Source: Caryophanales bacterium UBA1427 (GTDB lineage: Bacteria; Bacillota_I; Bacilli_A; ML615J-28; CAG-313). Taken from it: 54,234 nucleotides of DNA. Positions 49,957-54,234 of the stretch are shown here, piece after piece (within the stretch, counting starts at the first letter, position 1; each line of letters starts with the position of its first letter). The stretch is taken from NCBI GenBank assembly GCA_002329485.1, contig DCTZ01000022.1:1-54234 (forward strand). Direction: 5' to 3'. The translations under genes were made by a program, and so were the position numbers. The notes under the pieces were generated by a model, which was given only the letters and a program-made list of their open reading frames with translations, was not told the DNA's origin and searched no databases.

Positions 49957-49998
49957 TTAGCACTTAATACTTGACAGTGCTAAAAAAATGAGTATAAT
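49957..49998 (+). promoter_or_regulatory. CIRCE-like operator overlapping the htpG promoter
   Basis: TTAGCACT (49957-49964) and AGTGCTAA (49976-49983) form an 11-base-spaced inverted repeat, the HrcA operator consensus except the ninth position of each arm (T and C instead of C and G). The promoter TTGACA (49971-49976), 16-base spacer, TATAAT (49993-49998) overlaps it, so bound HrcA would block RNA polymerase. Confidence 0.85.
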
Positions 49999-50030
49999 TT
50001 ATATATGTATTAAGAGAAGGAGGAATTGCA

Positions 50031-51956
50031 ATGAGTGAAGTTAAAAAATTTCAGACAGAAACAGCCAGATTACTCGATTTAATGATCAACTCCATTTATA
50101 CCAATCAAGAAATATTCATGCGGGAATTAATCTCCAATGCTTCCGATGCAATTGACAAGTATCATTATTTATCCTTGACAAGCGACAATCTGCCGCGCCG
50201 GAACGATTACGAAATCCATATTGTTCCGAACAAAGAACAAAGAACCCTTACGATTTCCGATAACGGTATCGGAATGACTTACGACGAATTAAACGAAAAC
50301 TTGGGTGTAATCGCCAAATCCGGTTCTTTGGAATTCCTGAAAAAAATAGAAGAAGAAAAAGCCCAAGGCAAAGAAAATATCGAAATCATCGGACAGTTCG
50401 GTGTCGGCTTCTATTCTTCTTTCATGGTTTCCAAAAAAGTCGTGGTGGAAACCAAATCGCCTTTTTCCGAAAAAGGTTATGAGTTTTCATCGACCGGCCA
50501 GGAAACTTACGAAATCCGGGAAATCGACAAGGCCGCAACCGGAACTTCGATTACGCTTTATCTGAAAGACAATACCGAGGACAACAACTACGACAAGTAT
50601 TTGGAAGAATACATGATCAGAAGCCTTGTCAAGAAATACTCGGATTATATCCGTTATCCGATTACGATGTATGTGACAAGGGAAGAACCGAAGCACGACG
50701 AACACGGACAGATTATCGAAGGAGAATACGAAACAATTCGGACGCTTGAAACGTTGAATTCGATGGTTCCGATTTGGAAGCGGAACAAAAACGATGTCGA
50801 CGAAGAAGAACTCAACAATTTCTACATGCAAAAGTTTTACGATTATCAGCCGCCGATGTTCCATCTGATGTTTACCATCGAAGGGGATATCAATTACAAT
50901 GCGCTCCTCTTCATTCCGAAAGTTGTTCCTTACGATCTGAATACAATCAACTACGAACGGGGCTTGCAGCTGTATACCAAAGGCGTCTTTATCATGGACA
51001 AATGCAAGGATTTGATTCCGGATTACCTGCGCTTTGTCAAAGGTTTGGTCGATTCCAGCGATTTGTCTTTAAACATCAGCCGGGAAATGCTGCAGCAGAA
51101 TAAAGTCTTGGGCAAAATGGCCAAGAACATCGAAAAGAAAATCCTCTCCAAGCTCGAAACTTTGATGAAAGACGATTATGACACGTACCTGGAATTCTTC
51201 AAGAACTACGGAACCCATCTCAAGTACGGCGCTTACGAAAACTTCGGCGCCCGTCAGGAACAGCTTCAGGATTTGCTGGTGTTCCCGAGCGTCAACAGCG
51301 AAAAACCGATCAGTTTCGATACTTATGTCAAAAACATGAAAGAAGGCCAAAAATCGATTTATTATGTTTCGGCTTCGACCATCGACGAAGTTCAAACCAT
51401 GCCGCAAATGGATGTCTACAAAAAGCACGGCTATGATGTCCTGGTTTTAAACGACGAAGTCGACGAATTTGTTTTGAAACAATTCCGGAAGTACAAAGAC
51501 TTTGAATTCAAATCGATTAACCAGGTTTCCACCGACGAACTTTTGGAAAAAGAAGAACTCGATAAATTGGAAACCATCAAAGAAGAGAAAAAAGACATCC
51601 TTCAGGCCATGAAAGAAGCGCTTGACGGTTTGGTCAAAGACGTGGTGATTTCCAAACGTCTGACCGATTCGCCGGTATGCTTGGTTTCGGGCGACGGAAT
51701 CTCTTTCGAAATGGAAAAGGTTTTGGGCAAACTCCAAAAAGATTCCGAAATCAAAGCCGATAGAATCCTGGAAATCAACCCTAACCACGAATTGTTCAAA
51801 GCAATCGAAAAAGTTTACGAATCAAACAAAGAAGAAATCAAAGACTATGCCATGCTGCTTTACAATCAGTCATTGTTGATGGAAGGCTTCAAAATCGAAA
51901 ATCCGGTAGCTTTCTCCAACCTCATGGTTAAAATGATGGTTAAAAGCGTCAAATAA
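50031..51956 (+). CDS. htpG: Chaperone HtpG (Hsp90)
   Basis: 641 residues. GHKL ATPase N-domain: MINSIYTNQEIFMRELISNASDAIDK, DNGIGMT, GQFGVGFYSSFMV. Middle-domain LNISREMLQQNKVL is also present. It binds and matures client proteins under stress. Strong AGGAGG site. Controlled by the CIRCE-like operator just upstream. Confidence 0.97.
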   Translation: MSEVKKFQTETARLLDLMINSIYTNQEIFMRELISNASDAIDKYHYLSLTSDNLPRRNDYEIHIVPNKEQRTLTISDNGIGMTYDELNENLGVIAKSGSLEFLKKIEEEKAQGKENIEIIGQFGVGFYSSFMVSKKVVVETKSPFSEKGYEFSSTGQETYEIREIDKAATGTSITLYLKDNTEDNNYDKYLEEYMIRSLVKKYSDYIRYPITMYVTREEPKHDEHGQIIEGEYETIRTLETLNSMVPIWKRNKNDVDEEELNNFYMQKFYDYQPPMFHLMFTIEGDINYNALLFIPKVVPYDLNTINYERGLQLYTKGVFIMDKCKDLIPDYLRFVKGLVDSSDLSLNISREMLQQNKVLGKMAKNIEKKILSKLETLMKDDYDTYLEFFKNYGTHLKYGAYENFGARQEQLQDLLVFPSVNSEKPISFDTYVKNMKEGQKSIYYVSASTIDEVQTMPQMDVYKKHGYDVLVLNDEVDEFVLKQFRKYKDFEFKSINQVSTDELLEKEELDKLETIKEEKKDILQAMKEALDGLVKDVVISKRLTDSPVCLVSGDGISFEMEKVLGKLQKDSEIKADRILEINPNHELFKAIEKVYESNKEEIKDYAMLLYNQSLLMEGFKIENPVAFSNLMVKMMVKSVK

Positions 51957-51968
51957 ATATTTTGCAAT

Positions 51969-52012
51969 CAAAAAAAGCCATTTTTAAAAACCCTAAAAAC
52001 GGCTTTTTTTTA
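51969..52012 (+). terminator. Terminator after htpG
   Basis: Arms AAAAAAGCCATTTTTA and TAAAAACGGCTTTTTTT with one mismatch, ending in a T run. Confidence 0.88.
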
Positions 52013-52020
52013 TATTACGT

Positions 52021-52049
52021 TTGTAAACCTGGCCAATAAATGGTATAAT
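52021..52049 (+). promoter_or_regulatory. Promoter of the small Cys-protein/methyltransferase genes
   Basis: TTGTAA (52021-52026), 17-base spacer, TATAAT (52044-52049). The 9-base palindrome ACTGTCAGT follows at 52058-52066, a possible operator. Confidence 0.75.
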
Positions 52050-52092
52050 TCTAAAAGACTGTCAGTCGAATTGATTTGGGAGGATGATTGGT

Positions 52093-52329
52093 ATGCATAG
52101 TGAGATTAAAGACATCGAGGTTAAATTTGCCGAATCGGGTTGGGAATTGCTTGCTCTTCCTTCCCGTTTATGGCTTGAAGCCTTGGAAAACAATCGCTTG
52201 ACCAAACTAATAATCGCGGATTTGGTCAGTGCCGTCGAGGCAGCCGACCTCGAGTGCGGAAGCTGCGGCTGTGAATATGACGGCTTGTATATAAAATTTT
52301 TGCATTATTGCGAAACTTTAGAGTATTAG
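52093..52329 (+). CDS. Small Cys-containing protein, unknown function
   Basis: 78 residues, acidic and helical, with a compact Cys cluster ECGSCGCEYDG (three Cys within six residues, ~55-60) and one further Cys near the end, which could hold a metal or form disulfides. ATG 52093 is chosen because GGGAGG (52078-52083) directly touches ATG 52084. It ends 3 bases before the methyltransferase gene. No family recognised. Confidence 0.72.
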   Translation: MHSEIKDIEVKFAESGWELLALPSRLWLEALENNRLTKLIIADLVSAVEAADLECGSCGCEYDGLYIKFLHYCETLEY

Positions 52330-52332
52330 GTT

Positions 52333-53151
52333 ATGAAAGAAGAAATCGAAATTGTCAAACATTATTACGAAGAAAATTCGGAAAGTGAATGGCAGCGGCT
52401 CGAAGCCCATCCTTTCGAATTTGTTTTTACCACTTATATGATGGACCGTTATATCAAACCCGGCGATACGATTCTGGATATCGGAGGCGGTCCCGGACGG
52501 TATGCCATTCACTACGCGAAAAAAGGGTGCGACGTGACCTTGCTCGATTTAGCCAAGCAAAATATTTCTATCGCTTTAACCAAGGCCAAAGAAGCGGGGG
52601 TTGCTTTAAAAACTTATGTTGCCAATTGTCTGGATTTGGATAGCCTTGGTTTGGAAAAGTTCGATCATGTCTTTTTGATGGGACCGCTTTATCATCTGTT
52701 GGAGGAAACCGACCGAATCAAAGCGGTGGAACTTGCCCTTAAACACCTGAAATCCGGGGGAAATATATATGTTTCGTTTATTCTGGGGTTTGCGGGAATC
52801 ATATACGATTTGAAGAATCCGGGGTTAATCGAACAGGATTATCAAAACCCTTTGGCCCGCCAGTTGATTGAAGCGATAAAGACGCAAAAAAACTATGAAG
52901 GGGATGCCTTCACGAAAGCCTGTTTCTATCACCAGAAGAATATCCTGCCGTTTATGGAACGTTTTCCTTTGCGGAAACTCCATCTGTTCGGTCAGGAAGG
53001 CATCTTTTCCCCGAACGAAGACAGCCTACTCCAAAGAGACGAAACGGAAATCGCTCTTTGGATTGAAATCGGCAAAGGCTTTTTGGAACTCGAAGAGTTG
53101 CTGAGTTATTCCGAACATGCCATGTATATCGGAAAGAAAACCGAATACTAA
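52333..53151 (+). CDS. Class I SAM-dependent methyltransferase
   Basis: 272 residues. SAM-binding motif I ILDIGGGPGRYAIHYA (~44-59), motif II acidic end VTLLDLAKQN, motif IV FDHVFLMGPLYHL and post-I helix are clear. Substrate unknown: the family includes small-molecule and protein methylases. Weak ribosome site, probably coupled to the Cys-protein gene. Confidence 0.85.
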   Translation: MKEEIEIVKHYYEENSESEWQRLEAHPFEFVFTTYMMDRYIKPGDTILDIGGGPGRYAIHYAKKGCDVTLLDLAKQNISIALTKAKEAGVALKTYVANCLDLDSLGLEKFDHVFLMGPLYHLLEETDRIKAVELALKHLKSGGNIYVSFILGFAGIIYDLKNPGLIEQDYQNPLARQLIEAIKTQKNYEGDAFTKACFYHQKNILPFMERFPLRKLHLFGQEGIFSPNEDSLLQRDETEIALWIEIGKGFLELEELLSYSEHAMYIGKKTEY

Positions 53152-53192
53152 GCTTGGAATATATATGTCAAAGCGACCGAAAGGAGCATATA

Positions 53193-53750
53193 ATGATTTT
53201 TAACGAAAAAACAATTAAGTTGAAAGACGGTTCGACTTGCCATTTTCGCAATCCCAAAGCAGAAGACGCAGGCGAAATGCTGGCCTATTTGAGAACCTGC
53301 GCGGAAGAAACAAACTTTCTGTTGCGCACGGTGGAAGAATGCACCGAAACCGTGGAACAGGAAGCGAAGCATTTGACGGCCATAAACGAGTCGCCGCTTC
53401 ATATGATGATGGTCGCAACCGTTGAGGGAAAGATAGTAGGGAATGGTCTGATCGTTTTCAACAAACGGCTTAGGATATCCCATCGTGCATCGATTGGACT
53501 AGCGGTAATCAAAGCTTACTGGAACAAAGGAATCGGTCGCGCTTTGCTTACGGAATTAATCGAATTCGGAAAAGCGAAAGGCTTGGAACAAATCGAATTG
53601 GAAGTGGTTGCGGAAAACGCGCGGGCCATCTCTTTATACCGTAAATTTGGTTTTGAGTTTATCGGTACCAGACAAAAAGGGATTAAATTAACAAACGGCA
53701 CCTATTTCGATGAACACATCATGATTTTGAATCTGACAGGAAAGGAATAA
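53193..53750 (+). CDS. GNAT-family N-acetyltransferase
   Basis: 185 residues. Acetyl-CoA loop VIKAYWNKGIGRALLTELI and closing VVAENARAISLYRKFGFEFIGTRQKG are typical GNAT motifs; resembles L-amino-acid/antibiotic-type acetyltransferases of Bacilli. Substrate unknown. ATG 53193 follows AAAGGAG at 53179; an ATG at 53154 has no site. Confidence 0.88.
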   Translation: MIFNEKTIKLKDGSTCHFRNPKAEDAGEMLAYLRTCAEETNFLLRTVEECTETVEQEAKHLTAINESPLHMMMVATVEGKIVGNGLIVFNKRLRISHRASIGLAVIKAYWNKGIGRALLTELIEFGKAKGLEQIELEVVAENARAISLYRKFGFEFIGTRQKGIKLTNGTYFDEHIMILNLTGKE

Positions 53751-53755
53751 AAAAC

Positions 53756-54223
53756 ATGGAAAAAGTAAATCAACCTATTCTTATTGCCCAAAAATCCAAA
53801 GGTTATGTCGCTATGATGGTGGCATCATCATTATTATTAATTCTCGCTTTGGTTTTTTTTAGTTTCCTCTATCAAGGAAGCCTCGAAAGGGTCGTCCAAT
53901 CGATCTGTTTTGTCCTTTGGATCGTCTTTTTCGTCTATAACACATTTATAATACTTTTGCCGAAAAACTTAATTTACGCAACGGAAAAAAGTTTTGTTAT
54001 CATCGGCTTCGGAAACAAAGAACAAATCATTCCCTTTGACCAAATAATCGAAGTCAGACAAAGAAACACCCGGGCGCGAAGTATCCAATATTCTTTCGGT
54101 TCGATTATCATTATTACCCCGAATTTGCGGGTCCGGGTTTCGGCGATCGCGGAAGTCGATCGGGTCAAAAGCAAAATGGTGGAATTGATTTCGACATACA
54201 AAGTAAAAAGTGCTTCTTTATAG
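53756..54223 (+). CDS. Membrane protein with bacterial PH-like domain
   Basis: 155 residues. Two transmembrane helices (~17-40 and ~46-68) followed by a beta-rich cytoplasmic region (IIPFDQIIEVRQRN...IITPNLRVRVSAI) resembling bPH/YcxB-type domains. Function unknown. It lies 5 bases after the acetyltransferase gene. The final codons and the stop lie inside the terminator hairpin. Confidence 0.75.
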   Translation: MEKVNQPILIAQKSKGYVAMMVASSLLLILALVFFSFLYQGSLERVVQSICFVLWIVFFVYNTFIILLPKNLIYATEKSFVIIGFGNKEQIIPFDQIIEVRQRNTRARSIQYSFGSIIIITPNLRVRVSAIAEVDRVKSKMVELISTYKVKSASL

Positions 54224-54234
54224 AAGCTTTTTTT
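54207..54234 (+). terminator. Terminator overlapping the last codons
   Basis: GCTTCT/AGAAGC stem with loop TTAT and at least seven T; the TAG stop at 54221-54223 reaches into the right arm. Confidence 0.8.

Noticed and set aside
1..54234. Use of a Mycoplasma-type genetic code (TGA = Trp)
   Set aside because: Several full-length genes end in TGA exactly where homologues end, and Trp is written TGG throughout, so the standard bacterial code applies.

Overview
The window is a stretch of ordinary bacterial chromosome carrying about 48 protein genes and two tRNA genes, with short gaps and many intrinsic terminators. The organism looks like a low-to-medium GC member of the Bacillota, probably a Bacilli-related lineage close to the 'Tenericutes-like' groups. 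Reasons seen in sequence: AGGAGG-type ribosome sites, TTGACA/TATAAT promoters with 17-base spacers, a PnrA/BMP nucleoside lipoprotein with its ABC transporter, GroES/GroEL, a CIRCE-like heat-shock operator, CdaA, HflX, PcrA and LigA. TGA is used as a stop (for example at 8054, 28663 and 44996), so the code is the standard one and not the Mycoplasma code. YunB-like and CwlD-like proteins are signatures of endospore formers. GlnRS and a fused IspDF are less usual for this group. The taxonomic call is inference.

Layout. 1-4050: 3' end of a secreted Big-domain/endonuclease I protein; then on the minus strand a GFGRP-repeat protein, a metallochaperone plus P1B-type ATPase, and tRNA-Arg. 4141-9076: nucleoside uptake operon (lipoprotein, ATPase, two permeases). 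9094-11193: pRiA4b-like protein, cysK, cysE. 11262-11659: remnant of a BspA-like leucine-rich protein and tRNA-Gln(CUG). 11713-15786: dusB, two related lipoproteins, hflX (minus). 15933-22828: ClpC-like protein whose second ATPase domain has lost its catalytic residues, a 1411-residue helicase-like protein with eroded motifs, and an ankyrin protein. 22809-25993: cdaA, a membrane PAS-like protein where CdaR would usually be, and ispDF. 26080-31132: yunB-like gene, nifU-like gene, S1 protein, thioredoxin-like lipoprotein, cwlD-like amidase, and the t6A genes tsaE-tsaB-rimI-tsaD. 31214-36105: SERCA-like calcium ATPase, then a metallo-beta-lactamase-fold protein coupled to an unknown protein. 36106-36847: an AT-rich gap with structured elements. 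36902-49854: groES-groEL, two unknown membrane proteins, a coiled-coil protein, a B3/4-domain protein, glnS, pcrA, an alpha/beta hydrolase and ligA. 50031-54223: htpG with a CIRCE-like operator, then a small Cys-rich protein, a methyltransferase, a GNAT acetyltransferase and a PH-like membrane protein.

The most promising places for undescribed biology are the degenerate Clp/degenerate helicase/ankyrin cluster (15933-22828), the membrane and coiled-coil genes joined to groEL (38753-42710), the PAS protein coupled to c-di-AMP synthesis (23635-24840), the metallo-hydrolase/unknown pair (33911-36105), and the structured AT-rich gap upstream of groES. Functions for these are inferred from motifs and context only; no database search was possible.
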